NCBI GenBank assembly: GCA_021372695.1
Contig: JAJFTY010000054.1
Coordinates: forward strand, 62,001 to 126,000
DNA from: Deltaproteobacteria bacterium
Lineage (GTDB): Bacteria > Desulfobacterota > Syntrophia > Syntrophales > UBA5619
Direction: 5' to 3'
DNA length: 64,000 bases
This document shows positions 26,574 through 35,696 of this stretch, piece after piece (position 1 is the stretch's first letter; the number at the start of each line of letters is the position of its first letter). The position numbers and the translations under genes are program-made. The notes under the pieces are model-generated. The model was not told where the DNA came from and did no database searches. It saw nothing but the letters and a program-made list of their open reading frames with translations.

Positions 26574-28994
26574 ATGGCATACGAAATCAAGAAAGCGGCC
26601 GTTCTGGGAGCGGGGGTCATGGGAGCCACCATTGCCGCCCATCTGACCAATGCTGGGATCGAATGTGTCCTTCTGGATATCATTCCTTTTGAACTGACGG
26701 AGGCCGACAAGGCGCAGGGACTGACGGAAAAGAGTCCTGTGTGGCGGAACCGGTTTGCGGCGAACGGACTGGCCGGTGTCCTGAAATCGAAGCCGGCCGG
26801 ATTCTTCACCAAGAAGAACGCCTCCATGATCAAGGTCGGCAATCTCGAGGACAATCTGGGTTGGCTGGCTGACACCGACTGGGTCATCGAGGTCGTCATC
26901 GAGAACCTGAAGATCAAACAGGAACTCTTCGCCAAGGTGGAGAAGGTCGTCGGGGCGAATTGCATCGTGACCACGAACACATCCGGGATCCCGATCAAGG
27001 ACATTACCGCGAAACTCGGGGCGAAGTTCAAGGAGCGGTTTCTGGGGACCCACTTCTTCAATCCGCCCCGCTACATGAAGCTGCTGGAAATCATCCCCGG
27101 ACAGGAGACGAAGCCGGATGTCGTCGCCTTCATGACCCGGTTCTGCGAGCAGGTTCTGGGGAAGGGGGTCGTCATCTGCAAGGACGTGCCCAATTTCATC
27201 GGCAACCGGATCGGCACCTTCGATATCTCGAACGCCGTTCGGCTCACCGTCGAGAAGAACCTGCGGATCGACGAGGCGGACGCCATCATCGGCAAGGCGC
27301 TGGGCCGGCCGGGCAGCTCCATCTTCGGGACCCTCGACCTGGTCGGCCTCGACACGGGCCACCACGTCATGACGAACCTCTATAACGCGGTTCCCGACGA
27401 TGAGATGCGGGAGATGTTCGTGCCGAGCGAATTCATGAACAAGATGATGGAGCTCAAGTGGCTCGGCAACAAGACCAAGCAGGGGTTCTACAAGAAGACG
27501 AAGGACGCTAAGGGCAAAAAGTCCAAGCTCATGCTCGACTACCATACGATGGAGTATGTGCCGGCCAACAAGCCGAAATTCGCCTCCGTCTCCGATGCCA
27601 AGAAGAAGAGCGATGAGGGGGCCGCTGCGACGATCAAGGTGATGTTCAACGGGACGGACATCGCGGGCGAGGTCACCCGCGAGTACCTCTGCAACAACTT
27701 CATCTATGCGGCGAACCGCGTTCCCGAGATCTGCGACACGATCGTCGGCATCGACAATGCCATGAAGTGGGGCTACAACCATCAACTCGGGCCCTTCGAA
27801 ACCTGGGATGCGGTCGGCGTCCGCGAGGCCGTCGAGGTGATGAAGAAACTGAAGAAGAAGGTCCCCAAGAAGATCGAAGAGATGCTGAAGAAGGGGTTCG
27901 AGAGATTCTATGAGCGAAAAGAAGACGGCCTCTACTTCTTCGACTTTGAAACCAAGGGATACCTGAAGCTGGAAGCGAATCCCCGGATCATTCTGCTGCC
28001 GGAGCTCAAAGCGCAGAACAAGCTCATCAAGAAGAACCTAAGCGCATCGCTCGTCGACATCGGCGACGGCGTGGCCTGCCTGGAATTCCACACGAAGATG
28101 AACGCCGTCGACGACGGGATGATCGAGATGATTTTCGCCTCGTGCGACATCGTCGAAAAAGATTTCGTCGGGATGGTCGTGGGAAATCACGCGGCGAACT
28201 TCTCGGCCGGCGCGAATATCTTCAAGGTCCTGCTTTGCATCCAGAAGGGGGACTGGGACGTCATCGAGAAACTCTCGGCAGATTTCCAGAACGCCAACAT
28301 GCGGATGAAGTACCTCTCCAAACCGGTGGTAAGCGCCCCGGCCGGGCTGGCCCTGGGCGGGGGCTGTGAAATGGCCATGCATGCGGCCAAGTGCCAGCCC
28401 TGCGGAGAGACCTACATCGGTCTGGTTGAGGTCGGCGTCGGGGTCATCCCGGGCGGCGGGGGCTGCAAGGAGCTGATGGTCCGGATGACGGAAGGCATTC
28501 CCGACGGCGTGATCGACGCCGGCATGAACCTGCAGCAGGTCTACAGCAAGGCCTTCGAGAACATCGCCATGGCCAAGGTGGCCACGAGTGCCGTCGAGGG
28601 GATGGAACTCGGGTACATCCGCAAGACGGAGAACGTCAGCCTCGGGCGCGATCAACAGCTATGGGACGCCAAGCAGGTCGTTCTGGGACTCTCGAAATTC
28701 TACAGGAAACCGCGCCCGGTCCTGATCCCAGTCATGGGCGAGAACTTCCGCGGCATGGCCGATGCCATTCTCTACAACATGAAGCATGGGAACTTCGCAT
28801 CGGACTACGACGTTCATGTTTCCCGGAAGCTGGCCCATATCCTCTCCGGCGGCGACTGCGCGGAGGGGACCCTCGTCACGGAAGAGGAGATCCTCGCCCT
28901 GGAAAGGGAGGCCTTCCTGAGCCTCTGCGGAGAGAAGAAGACGCAGGACAGGATCATGCACATGCTCAATACCGGCAAACCATTGCGCAACTAA
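26574..28994 (+). CDS. Fused 3-hydroxyacyl-CoA dehydrogenase / enoyl-CoA hydratase
   Basis: 806 residues. NAD-binding domain first (AAVLGAGVMGATIAAHLTNAG at about 8-28), then the dehydrogenase C-terminal domain (PNFIGNRIG near 203). The crotonase domain is last, from about 480 to 720. This order is the reverse of E. coli FadB and matches Bacillus FadN-type proteins. Both crotonase glutamates are present, in GGGCEMAM and LVEVGVGVIPGGGG, so hydratase activity should be intact. Start follows GAGGAGG. It carries out steps two and three of beta-oxidation, between the dehydrogenase and thiolase genes. Confidence 0.9.
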   Translation: MAYEIKKAAVLGAGVMGATIAAHLTNAGIECVLLDIIPFELTEADKAQGLTEKSPVWRNRFAANGLAGVLKSKPAGFFTKKNASMIKVGNLEDNLGWLADTDWVIEVVIENLKIKQELFAKVEKVVGANCIVTTNTSGIPIKDITAKLGAKFKERFLGTHFFNPPRYMKLLEIIPGQETKPDVVAFMTRFCEQVLGKGVVICKDVPNFIGNRIGTFDISNAVRLTVEKNLRIDEADAIIGKALGRPGSSIFGTLDLVGLDTGHHVMTNLYNAVPDDEMREMFVPSEFMNKMMELKWLGNKTKQGFYKKTKDAKGKKSKLMLDYHTMEYVPANKPKFASVSDAKKKSDEGAAATIKVMFNGTDIAGEVTREYLCNNFIYAANRVPEICDTIVGIDNAMKWGYNHQLGPFETWDAVGVREAVEVMKKLKKKVPKKIEEMLKKGFERFYERKEDGLYFFDFETKGYLKLEANPRIILLPELKAQNKLIKKNLSASLVDIGDGVACLEFHTKMNAVDDGMIEMIFASCDIVEKDFVGMVVGNHAANFSAGANIFKVLLCIQKGDWDVIEKLSADFQNANMRMKYLSKPVVSAPAGLALGGGCEMAMHAAKCQPCGETYIGLVEVGVGVIPGGGGCKELMVRMTEGIPDGVIDAGMNLQQVYSKAFENIAMAKVATSAVEGMELGYIRKTENVSLGRDQQLWDAKQVVLGLSKFYRKPRPVLIPVMGENFRGMADAILYNMKHGNFASDYDVHVSRKLAHILSGGDCAEGTLVTEEEILALEREAFLSLCGEKKTQDRIMHMLNTGKPLRN

Positions 28995-29078
28995 ACAGGG
29001 ACGGAGGGGCTGGGCCGATTTGGGAGTATATATCCCGGATCGGCCCGGCGCCGATGGCCATCATAAAGGAGGAATACG

Positions 29079-30275
29079 ATGAGCGATGCTGTTATTGTCG
29101 AAGCGGTCAGAAGTCCGGGCGGTCGATACAAGCGCGGCGGTCTTGCCTCTACGCGGGGGGACGAGATCGGAATCCAGGTCATGAAGGGTCTTCTGGCCCG
29201 GGTTCCTGCGCTCAAACCCGAGGACGTGGACGACGTGGTCGTCGGCTGCTCCTTCCCGGAGGGTGAGCAGGGGATGAACTACGGCCGGGTGATCGCCATG
29301 GGCGCCGGTCTGCCGATCTCGACGTCGGGCATGACGGTCAACCGTTTCTGTTCTTCCGGCATTCAGTCGATTGCGGACGCCACGGCGAAGATTCGGGCGG
29401 GCTGGTCCGAGGTGATGATTGCCGGCGGCTGCGAGACCATGTCCCACATCCCGATGGGAGGAGGCATCTTCCGTCCCCACCCGGACTGGGCATTCGACGG
29501 CTCGATGCCGAACGTCTACGTCTCCATGGGCGTGACGGCCGAAAATGTGGCCGCCAATTACAACATTTCCCGGGAGGACATGGACAAATTCGGGCTCGAA
29601 AGCAACCGCAGGGCCTATGAGGCGATCAAGGCGGGCAAATTCAAGGAGGAGATCATCCCGGTCGAGGCCTGCAAGTACAAGGTCCTCAAGAACGGCAAGC
29701 GCGTTCGGGAAAAGGTCGTCTTCGATACCGACGATGGTGTGAGATGGCCGGCCAAACTCGAGGACATGGCCAAACTGAAATCGCCCTTCAAGCAGGGCGG
29801 TACGGTGACGGCGGCCAACTCTTCGCAGATGACCGACGGCGCCGCTTTCTGCCTGCTGATGACCCCCGAAAAAGCGAAGGCCATCGGCGTCAAACCGATC
29901 GCCAGGCTGGCCTACTATGCCGTTGCGGGCTGCAAGGCGGAAGAGATGGGGGTCGGCCCGGCCTATGCCATCCCCAAGGTGCTTAAAATGGCCGGGCTCG
30001 CGACAAAGGATATCGATGTCTACGAGATCAACGAGGCCTTCGCCTCCCAGGCCCTCTATTCCATCAGGGCGATCGGGATCGAGGACCGTTTGAAGGCGGG
30101 CGATATCAACCCCAACGGCGGCGCCATCGCCCTCGGTCATCCCCTGGGATGCACGGGCGCCAAGCTGACCGCACAGCTCCTCCATGAGCTGAAGAGGCGG
30201 AAGGCGAAAAGAGGGATCGTTTCGATGTGCATCGGTGGCGGCATGGGTGCAGCGGGCATCTATGAGATGCTGTAG
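29079..30275 (+). CDS. Acetyl-CoA C-acyltransferase (thiolase)
   Basis: 398 residues. The nucleophile is the cysteine of NRFCSSGIQS near residue 90. The conserved NEAFASQ, GGAIALGHPLGCTGA with its histidine, and the second cysteine of CIGGGMGAA complete the thiolase catalytic set. It cleaves 3-ketoacyl-CoA with CoA to acetyl-CoA and a shortened acyl-CoA. It lies 84 bases after the fused dehydrogenase/hydratase with AAGGAGG before the ATG. A strong terminator follows at 30401-30440, which ends this operon. Confidence 0.92.
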   Translation: MSDAVIVEAVRSPGGRYKRGGLASTRGDEIGIQVMKGLLARVPALKPEDVDDVVVGCSFPEGEQGMNYGRVIAMGAGLPISTSGMTVNRFCSSGIQSIADATAKIRAGWSEVMIAGGCETMSHIPMGGGIFRPHPDWAFDGSMPNVYVSMGVTAENVAANYNISREDMDKFGLESNRRAYEAIKAGKFKEEIIPVEACKYKVLKNGKRVREKVVFDTDDGVRWPAKLEDMAKLKSPFKQGGTVTAANSSQMTDGAAFCLLMTPEKAKAIGVKPIARLAYYAVAGCKAEEMGVGPAYAIPKVLKMAGLATKDIDVYEINEAFASQALYSIRAIGIEDRLKAGDINPNGGAIALGHPLGCTGAKLTAQLLHELKRRKAKRGIVSMCIGGGMGAAGIYEML

Positions 30276-30400
30276 GAATATGCGGAATCTGACCTCATGT
30301 GGAAGCGGAATCTGAATCTCGATCTCTTTTGCTCACGTTCATGCTCACGCTCACGTTGAAGCTGCGCTGACCGCTGTCCTGCACGCCGTAAGCCGAAGTT

Positions 30401-30440
30401 GGAGAGGCCATGATCGCATGATCATGGCCTCTCCTTTTTT
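30401..30440 (+). terminator. Rho-independent terminator after the beta-oxidation operon
   Basis: A perfect 15-bp stem (GGAGAGGCCATGATC with its complement) around GCAT is followed by six T residues. The preceding 125 bases contain short GCTCACG-type repeats and no gene. Confidence 0.92.
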
Positions 30441-30511
30441 GTCCTGTCCGTCCTTTACAATGTGAGAATGCCGGTTTAAGATGCGGCACTATTTCAGATG
30501 GAGGCAAACGG

Positions 30512-31315
30512 ATGAGAGTGGGGTTCCTTCAATACATGCCGGTTCTGGGCGATCTCGACCAGAACATCCTGAAAATATCGCAACTCGTGCAGACGATTGA
30601 CGCGGATCTGCTGGTTCTTCCGGAATTGTGCAATACCGGCTACCATTTCGTCTCCAGGCCGGAGGCCGAGGGATTGGCCGAGGAGGTCCCCCAGGGAAAG
30701 ACCACGGAGGCGCTCTGCCGACTGGCGAAGATAAAAGGCACCCACATCGTTGCCGGTCTGATCGAAAAATCCGGCGGCAGGTGTTACAACGCAGCGGTTC
30801 TGGTCGGTCCGGCGGGCTACGTAGCAACCTACAGGAAGATCCATCTCTTTTATGAAGAGAACCTCTGGTTTGACCCGGGGGAAGAGGAGCCTGCCGTCCA
30901 CGACATCGGCGTCTGCCGGGTGGGTCTCATGATCTGCTTCGACTGGCTTTTTCCGGAAACTGCACGGATCCTGGCCCTCAAGGGAGCTGACGTGATCTGC
31001 CACAGCGCGAACCTCGTGATGCCCTGCTGTCAGGACGCCATGGTCACCCGGTGCCTGGAAAACCGTGTTTTTGCCGTCACGGCCAACCGGATCGGGACGG
31101 AAACGAGGGGAGATAAATCGCTTCATTTCCAGGGGAGAAGCCAGATCACGGCTCCGGACGGGTCGATCCTCTACCGGGCCGCGGAAGAGACGGAGGAGAC
31201 CCGCGTGGTCGATATCGATCCGGCCTCGGCACGGAACAAAGGGATCAACCCTTACAATAACCTCTGGAGCAGCAGAAAGACGGAATGTTACGCGGAGTTG
31301 GTCAAACGGCGGTAG
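30512..31315 (+). CDS. Carbon-nitrogen hydrolase (nitrilase superfamily amidase)
   Basis: 267 residues, one complete domain. The catalytic triad is visible: Glu in LPELCNTGY (about 43), Lys in YRKIHLFYE (about 110) and Cys in MICFDWLFPE (about 144). These enzymes hydrolyse small amides, carbamoyl groups or nitriles; the family alone does not give the substrate. The ATG follows GGAGG. It is alone between the beta-oxidation terminator and tRNA-Val. The tail NPYNNLWSSRKTECY resembles N-carbamoylputrescine or beta-ureidopropionase-like members only loosely. Confidence 0.85.
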   Translation: MRVGFLQYMPVLGDLDQNILKISQLVQTIDADLLVLPELCNTGYHFVSRPEAEGLAEEVPQGKTTEALCRLAKIKGTHIVAGLIEKSGGRCYNAAVLVGPAGYVATYRKIHLFYEENLWFDPGEEEPAVHDIGVCRVGLMICFDWLFPETARILALKGADVICHSANLVMPCCQDAMVTRCLENRVFAVTANRIGTETRGDKSLHFQGRSQITAPDGSILYRAAEETEETRVVDIDPASARNKGINPYNNLWSSRKTECYAELVKRR

Positions 31316-31329
31316 CGGTGATTTTTCAC

Positions 31330-31358
31330 TTGAAAAGGGGAGCTCTTTGGGATATAGG
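31330..31358 (+). promoter_or_regulatory. Promoter of tRNA-Val
   Basis: TTGAAA at 31330-31335, a 17-base spacer and TATAGG at 31353-31358, placing the start a few bases before the tRNA 5' end. Confidence 0.6.
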
Positions 31359-31369
31359 ATACCGCGCTT

Positions 31370-31444
31370 GGGCGGTTAACTCAGCGGGAGAGTGCTACCT
31401 TCACACGGTAGAAGTCACTGGTTCAATCCCAGTACCGCCTACCA
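31370..31444 (+). tRNA. tRNA-Val (anticodon CAC)
   Basis: A full cloverleaf can be drawn. The acceptor GGGCGGT pairs with ACCGCCT (first pair G-U), and the D stem is ACTC/GAGT. The anticodon stem CTACC/GGTAG has loop TTCACAC, so the anticodon is CAC at 31402-31404, reading GUG. The T stem is ACTGG/CCAGT with loop TTCAATC. CCA is encoded at 31442-31444. A promoter lies upstream and a terminator eight bases downstream, so it is transcribed alone. Confidence 0.95.
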
Positions 31445-31452
31445 TGAATATC

Positions 31453-31484
31453 AAGGGCTTGCGGATCATCTGCAAGCCCTTTTT
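31453..31484 (+). terminator. Rho-independent terminator after tRNA-Val
   Basis: AAGGGCTTGC and GCAAGCCCTT pair perfectly over a nine-base loop, followed by a T-run ending at 31484. Confidence 0.9.
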
Positions 31485-31531
31485 ACTTCCGGCCTTTTGG
31501 GTGCGCCGGCTTGAAGCGAAGAACGATTCTG

Positions 31532-32083
31532 TCAGATTTTGCCGGCCCCCAATCTTTCCTTCAGGATCGATTCGACTTTCGCGTATCGCCAGTGCAAAAC
31601 GTTTGCGTCGAACTCATTGAATTCCCGCTCCATCTTGGCGAGCTCTTCATTTTCGAAGTAATCGAGGACGGGATAGAAGAATTGTTCATCTTCTTTCTTG
31701 ATGTGCTGGGAATAGAATTGCGTCAACTCCTTGAGATAGGAGATGATTTCCTGGGAGGTGTCCTCACCTTCGGATAATCGCCGGTTTGCCACCATCCATT
31801 TGCCGACAATCCCTCGTGAATATTGATGTTCGTCTCTGAGTTCACCCATGATCCTCGCGTGCGCGGGGAGGAGCTTCTTCTTGGATAGTTCCCGGAAAAG
31901 AATGTTTTCTTCCTTTCCGTGATGCGCCTGGTCGGTAAAGGTACGGATGAAATCGATGGAGAGATCCATGGAGACGGGATCGATGTTGTTCTTTGCGGTG
32001 ATCTCCTCAACTTCAACGTTAAACGCAGCAAGGATATTTTCGATGATGCGATGCTCCTGTGAAAGGACACCAACGAGTCTCAT
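31532..32083 (-). CDS. Hemerythrin-domain (HHE) di-iron protein
   Basis: 183 residues, a single four-helix HHE bundle. Candidate iron ligands are His11, His54 or His55 with Glu58/59 (HHGKEE), His86 (DEHQ), and His127 with Glu131 (QHIKKEDEQF). Such proteins bind oxygen or nitric oxide or store iron and are common in anaerobes facing oxygen. The start Met-Arg-Leu has GTGAGG upstream. It is a single gene pointing toward the tRNA region. Confidence 0.85.
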   Translation of the reverse strand: MRLVGVLSQEHRIIENILAAFNVEVEEITAKNNIDPVSMDLSIDFIRTFTDQAHHGKEENILFRELSKKKLLPAHARIMGELRDEHQYSRGIVGKWMVANRRLSEGEDTSQEIISYLKELTQFYSQHIKKEDEQFFYPVLDYFENEELAKMEREFNEFDANVLHWRYAKVESILKERLGAGKI

Positions 32084-32322
32084 GACACGGCCTCACTTTC
32101 ATTGTCGGTTGAAGATCCGTCAAGGCGGACTCTTCCCGTGAAGGGATCTGCTTCCCAGACTGAAACTCCCCATGCGAATGATGCAGCCACTGGCTGCCCT
32201 CGAAACATTCTGAAGTTATGATAGTTAGGCTCCGACCATTGTCAAGGGGCGTCGAAAAATGGACGGCCCGAGAGGCATGACGCCGGATCTGTTTAAGGCG
32301 CGGCTTTTTTTCATGAAATGCC

Positions 32323-32351
32323 TTGACAAATGGAATGACCGCTGGTAGAGC
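32323..32351 (+). promoter_or_regulatory. Possible promoter of the panC leader
   Basis: A perfect TTGACA at 32323-32328 is followed 17 bases later by a weak TAGAGC. A transcript from here would run about 90 bases to the terminator-like hairpin before panC. The rest of the 378-base gap (32084-32461) shows no gene. Confidence 0.4.
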
Positions 32352-32417
32352 GTGTCCGACGCTTGGATCCGACAACGGACTGGGACGGCAGGACCTCGGA
32401 AAGATTGATACGTAACG

Positions 32418-32450
32418 AAGCCTCTCGTCTTTGACGCAGAGGCTTTTTTC
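32418..32450 (+). terminator. Terminator hairpin in the panC leader (attenuator or end of a small RNA)
   Basis: AAGCCTCTCGTC pairs with GACG-C-AGAGGCTT (one bulged base) over a TTT loop, followed by six T residues. It ends only 12 bases before the panC ATG, so transcripts starting upstream would stop unless read-through is allowed. Confidence 0.8.
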
Positions 32451-32461
32451 ATGGGGGAAAA

Positions 32462-33337
32462 ATGAAGATTATCCGGTCGGCAGCAGAGATGCAGCAATTG
32501 GCGGAAGCGGAACGATGCCGGGGACGGAGAGTCGCACTTGTACCGACCATGGGATATTTCCACGAGGGGCATCTGGACCTGATGCGGATTGGACGCAGGC
32601 GGGCGGACAGCCTCGTGGTCAGTATCTACGTCAATCCAACGCAGTTTTCCCCGGCCGAGGATTTCGAGGTCTACCCCCGCGATTTCGAACGGGACATCAT
32701 GCTTGCCGAAGGGGTGGGGGTTGATGTAATCTTTGCCCCGGACAACCGGGAGATGTATCCGGATGGCTACCAGACTTATGTCGACGTGCAGGAGGTCACC
32801 AGAAACCTCTGCGGCATTTCGCGGCCCGTTTTCTTCAGGGGAGTGACGACGGTGTGCACGAAGCTTTTCCATATCGTAAAACCCCACGTCACGATTTTCG
32901 GGAAGAAGGATTTCCAACAGTATGTCACGATCAAGCGAATGGTCCGGGACTTGAATATGGACATCGAGGTCGTGGGCATGGATACGACGCGTGAGCCGGA
33001 TGGGCTCGCGATGAGTTCGCGGAATCTCTACCTGAACCCGGAGGAGAGAGCGTCCGCACGGAGCTTGAGCCACGCCCTTGTTCTGGCGGGTGAGCTCTAT
33101 GGCAAAGGAGAACGAAACGCAGATTTGATCCTGGAAAAAGTGCGGGCATTGATTGCAGGATATGCCCGGACGAAGATTGATTACGCCAAGATCTGCGATA
33201 CCGGCACCATGACGGACGTGCCGCGAATCGAGGGTGAATGTGTCTTGGCATTGGCGGTATGGATCGGAAAGACGAGATTGATCGATAACCACGTCTTCGG
33301 CGAAGCCTTGGTCGTCGGTTCGCCGCGCGGCTGTTAG
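32462..33337 (+). CDS. panC: Pantothenate synthetase
   Basis: 291 residues, normal length. It joins pantoate and beta-alanine with ATP, the last step to vitamin B5 and so to CoA. The nucleotidyl-transferase HxGH motif is HEGH at 34-37, within PTMGYFHEGHLDL. FFRGVTTVCTKLFHIVKPHVTIFGKKDFQQ is the pantoate/ATP site typical of PanC, and MSSRNLYLNPEER stands for the KMSKS-like loop. The end IGKTRLIDN is conserved in PanC. The start codon has GGGGGA and lies right after a terminator-like hairpin. No panB or panD is adjacent. Confidence 0.93.
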   Translation: MKIIRSAAEMQQLAEAERCRGRRVALVPTMGYFHEGHLDLMRIGRRRADSLVVSIYVNPTQFSPAEDFEVYPRDFERDIMLAEGVGVDVIFAPDNREMYPDGYQTYVDVQEVTRNLCGISRPVFFRGVTTVCTKLFHIVKPHVTIFGKKDFQQYVTIKRMVRDLNMDIEVVGMDTTREPDGLAMSSRNLYLNPEERASARSLSHALVLAGELYGKGERNADLILEKVRALIAGYARTKIDYAKICDTGTMTDVPRIEGECVLALAVWIGKTRLIDNHVFGEALVVGSPRGC

Positions 33338-33499
33338 CGGTTGTAGCGTACCATCCCCGGTATATTCTGCGCTGGCGCTGTTCTGCGTCTTGCCTGTACG
33401 CCCGCGCGGTTTGGCCCGGGCCAAAAGTAACAATTGAAACGATCTCTTGATTCTGGTATGGATTCGCGCACGCGACGCAATCGCGACAAAAGGAAGGGA

Positions 33500-34201
33500 A
33501 TGTTCAAAAAGAAATTGAAACGGATTTTTGTGACCGGCCTAGCCGTGGTCATACCGGCGGGGCTCACGCTCTATATCCTCTCTTTCATCATCGGTGTGAT
33601 GGACAGCCTGCTGCAGGTGATTCCGACCCATTATCAGCCGGATCAACTGTTGGGCGTCCATATCCCGGGACTCGGCGTCATCGTTACCGTGGCGCTCATC
33701 TTCATCAGCGGCCTCGTGACGGCGAGCTACTTCGGCAACCGGATGGTTCGGTTTGGAGAAGGTCTCGTCGGAAAGATCCCCTTTGTCCGGAGCATCTATC
33801 AGGCCATCAAGCGCATTGCCGACAGCCTGTTCATGGACAAGACGCGGAGTTTCAAGAAGGTGGTCCTGGTCGAGTATCCCCGCAAGGGAATATACAGCGT
33901 GGGCTTTGTTACCGGAACCCCGAATGGCGATATCCAGAAGAAACTGGGCCAGAAGGAGCCCTGCGTCGGTGTCTTCATGCCGCTTGCGCTGACGCCGACG
34001 ACCGGTTTTTTTATCATGGTGCCGCGCAGCGAATTGGTCGAAATCAGCATGACGGTGGAAGAGGCATTCACCCTGATCATCTCTGCCGGTATTGTAACCC
34101 CGTCGGATCGCTCGCCTAACGGGTCGGAAGTCTCCTGTCCCGCTACTCCAGGGTCGCTGCCGGTCCAGGTCGTCGACGCCGGAACCATCCGCCAACCATA
34201 A
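33500..34201 (+). CDS. DUF502 family membrane protein
   Basis: 233 residues from ATG at 33500, which has AGGAAGG upstream; an earlier in-frame ATG exists but has no ribosome site. A basic N-terminus (MFKKKLKRIF) leads into a first helix (about 10-35) and a second (about 60-83). A soluble domain follows with IPFVRSIYQAIKRI and the DUF502 phrase VGVFMPLALTPTTGFFIMVPRSEL. Members are widespread in bacteria and plants (COV-like) with no defined reaction. It precedes ahcY by 15 bases and may be cotranscribed. Confidence 0.85.
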   Translation: MFKKKLKRIFVTGLAVVIPAGLTLYILSFIIGVMDSLLQVIPTHYQPDQLLGVHIPGLGVIVTVALIFISGLVTASYFGNRMVRFGEGLVGKIPFVRSIYQAIKRIADSLFMDKTRSFKKVVLVEYPRKGIYSVGFVTGTPNGDIQKKLGQKEPCVGVFMPLALTPTTGFFIMVPRSELVEISMTVEEAFTLIISAGIVTPSDRSPNGSEVSCPATPGSLPVQVVDAGTIRQP

Positions 34202-34216
34202 ATAAGGAGTACAACC

Positions 34217-35641
34217 ATGAAATTCTTGAAAATAGATCCGAAGCTTCCCTTCAAGATTGCCGATCCCTCCCTGGCTGCCTGGGGAAGGGAGGAGATGCGT
34301 CTTTCCGAGAATGAAATGCCGGGACTGATGGCCGTGCGGGAAAAGTACGGCCCGAAGAAGCCGCTCACCGGTCTGAAGGTCATGGGCAGCCTGCACATGA
34401 CGATACAGACGGCCATGCTCATCGAGACCCTGAAGGAGATGGGAGCCGATGTCCGCTGGGCGTCATGCAACATCTTTTCGACGCAGGACCATGCCGCAGC
34501 GGCCATCGCCGAGGCGGGCTCGGCGGCGGTGTTTGCCTGGAAGGGTGAATCCCTGGAGGAGTACTGGTGGTGCACGGAACAAGCGCTGACCTGGCCTGAT
34601 GGCACCGGACCCGATCTGATCGTCGACGACGGCGGGGATGCGACACTGATGGTCCATGAAGGGGTGCGCGTCGAAAATGATCCCTCGCTGCTGAAACAGC
34701 CGTGCGACAACAAGGAGTTGAAGATCGTCCGGGAACGGCTGGCGCACCGTCTCAAGACGGCGCCCCACCACTGGCACCGGGTGGCGTCCCGCATCCGCGG
34801 GGTTTCCGAGGAGACGACGACGGGCGTGCACCGCCTCTACCAGATGGCGCAGTCCGGAGAACTCCTCTTTCCGGCGATCAATGTGAACGATTCGGTGACC
34901 AAGTCCAAATTCGATAATCTGTACGGTTGCCGGGAGTCGCTGGCGGACGGCATCAAGCGGGCCACGGACGTGATGATCGCCGGCAAGGCCGTGGTCATCT
35001 GCGGTTATGGCGACGTGGGAAAGGGATGTGCGCAGTCGATGCGGGGATTCGGCGCCCGCGTCATCATCGTGGAGATCGATCCGATCTGCGCGCTCCAGGC
35101 GGCCATGGAGGGGTACGAGGTGGCCACGCTCGACGACGTAATCGCCGAAGGGGATATCTTCATCACGGCGACGGGCTGCTGCGATGTCATCACCGGAAGG
35201 CAGATGGAAAAGATGAAAAATGAGGCGATCGTCTGCAACATCGGCCATTTCGACAGCGAGATCGACATGCATTACCTGGAAAATACGCCCGGCTGTGTGC
35301 GCCGCACGATCAAGCCCCAGGTTGACAAATGGACGCTTAAATCCGGCCGAAGCATCATCGTCCTGGCCGAGGGACGTCTGGTGAACCTCGGCTGCGCGAC
35401 CGGCCACGCCAGCTTCGTGATGAGCAACAGCTTCACCAATCAGTGCCTCGCACAGCTGGAACTTGCCGCGGGCAAACTGAAGCCGGGTGTCTACACCCTT
35501 CCCAAGAAACTCGACGAGGAGGTGGCGCGCCTTCACCTGAAGCGCCTGGGCGCGAAGCTGTCGAAGCTCACCAAGAAACAGGCGGACTATCTCAATGTCC
35601 CCGTCGGAGGACCCTTCAAGCCGGACTATTACCGCTATTGA
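34217..35641 (+). CDS. ahcY: S-adenosylhomocysteine hydrolase
   Basis: 474 residues, the long bacterial form. It reversibly splits S-adenosylhomocysteine into adenosine and homocysteine using bound NAD. The substrate domain has [15 protein letters not shown] and [12 protein letters not shown]. The NAD fold has [25 protein letters not shown] near 256-280. The C-terminal HKY-like end is KPDYYRY, which contributes to the neighbouring subunit's NAD site. AAGGAG precedes the ATG. It removes the inhibitor left by SAM-dependent methylation. No SAH riboswitch was seen upstream. Confidence 0.95.
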   Translation: MKFLKIDPKLPFKIADPSLAAWGREEMRLSENEMPGLMAVREKYGPKKPLTGLKVMGSLHMTIQTAMLIETLKEMGADVRWASCNIFSTQDHAAAAIAEAGSAAVFAWKGESLEEYWWCTEQALTWPDGTGPDLIVDDGGDATLMVHEGVRVENDPSLLKQPCDNKELKIVRERLAHRLKTAPHHWHRVASRIRGVSEETTTGVHRLYQMAQSGELLFPAINVNDSVTKSKFDNLYGCRESLADGIKRATDVMIAGKAVVICGYGDVGKGCAQSMRGFGARVIIVEIDPICALQAAMEGYEVATLDDVIAEGDIFITATGCCDVITGRQMEKMKNEAIVCNIGHFDSEIDMHYLENTPGCVRRTIKPQVDKWTLKSGRSIIVLAEGRLVNLGCATGHASFVMSNSFTNQCLAQLELAAGKLKPGVYTLPKKLDEEVARLHLKRLGAKLSKLTKKQADYLNVPVGGPFKPDYYRY

Positions 35642-35696
35642 GTGCAGGAATCGGTGACCGGCGTGCGGCGATTCGATCGCCTGTTGCTGTCCGCCA

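Noticed and set aside
33410..33425. 16-base perfect palindrome TTTGGCCC/GGGCCAAA before the DUF502 gene
   Set aside because: It is short for an operator call, has no T-run for termination, and no regulator or repeat copy was seen; recorded only.
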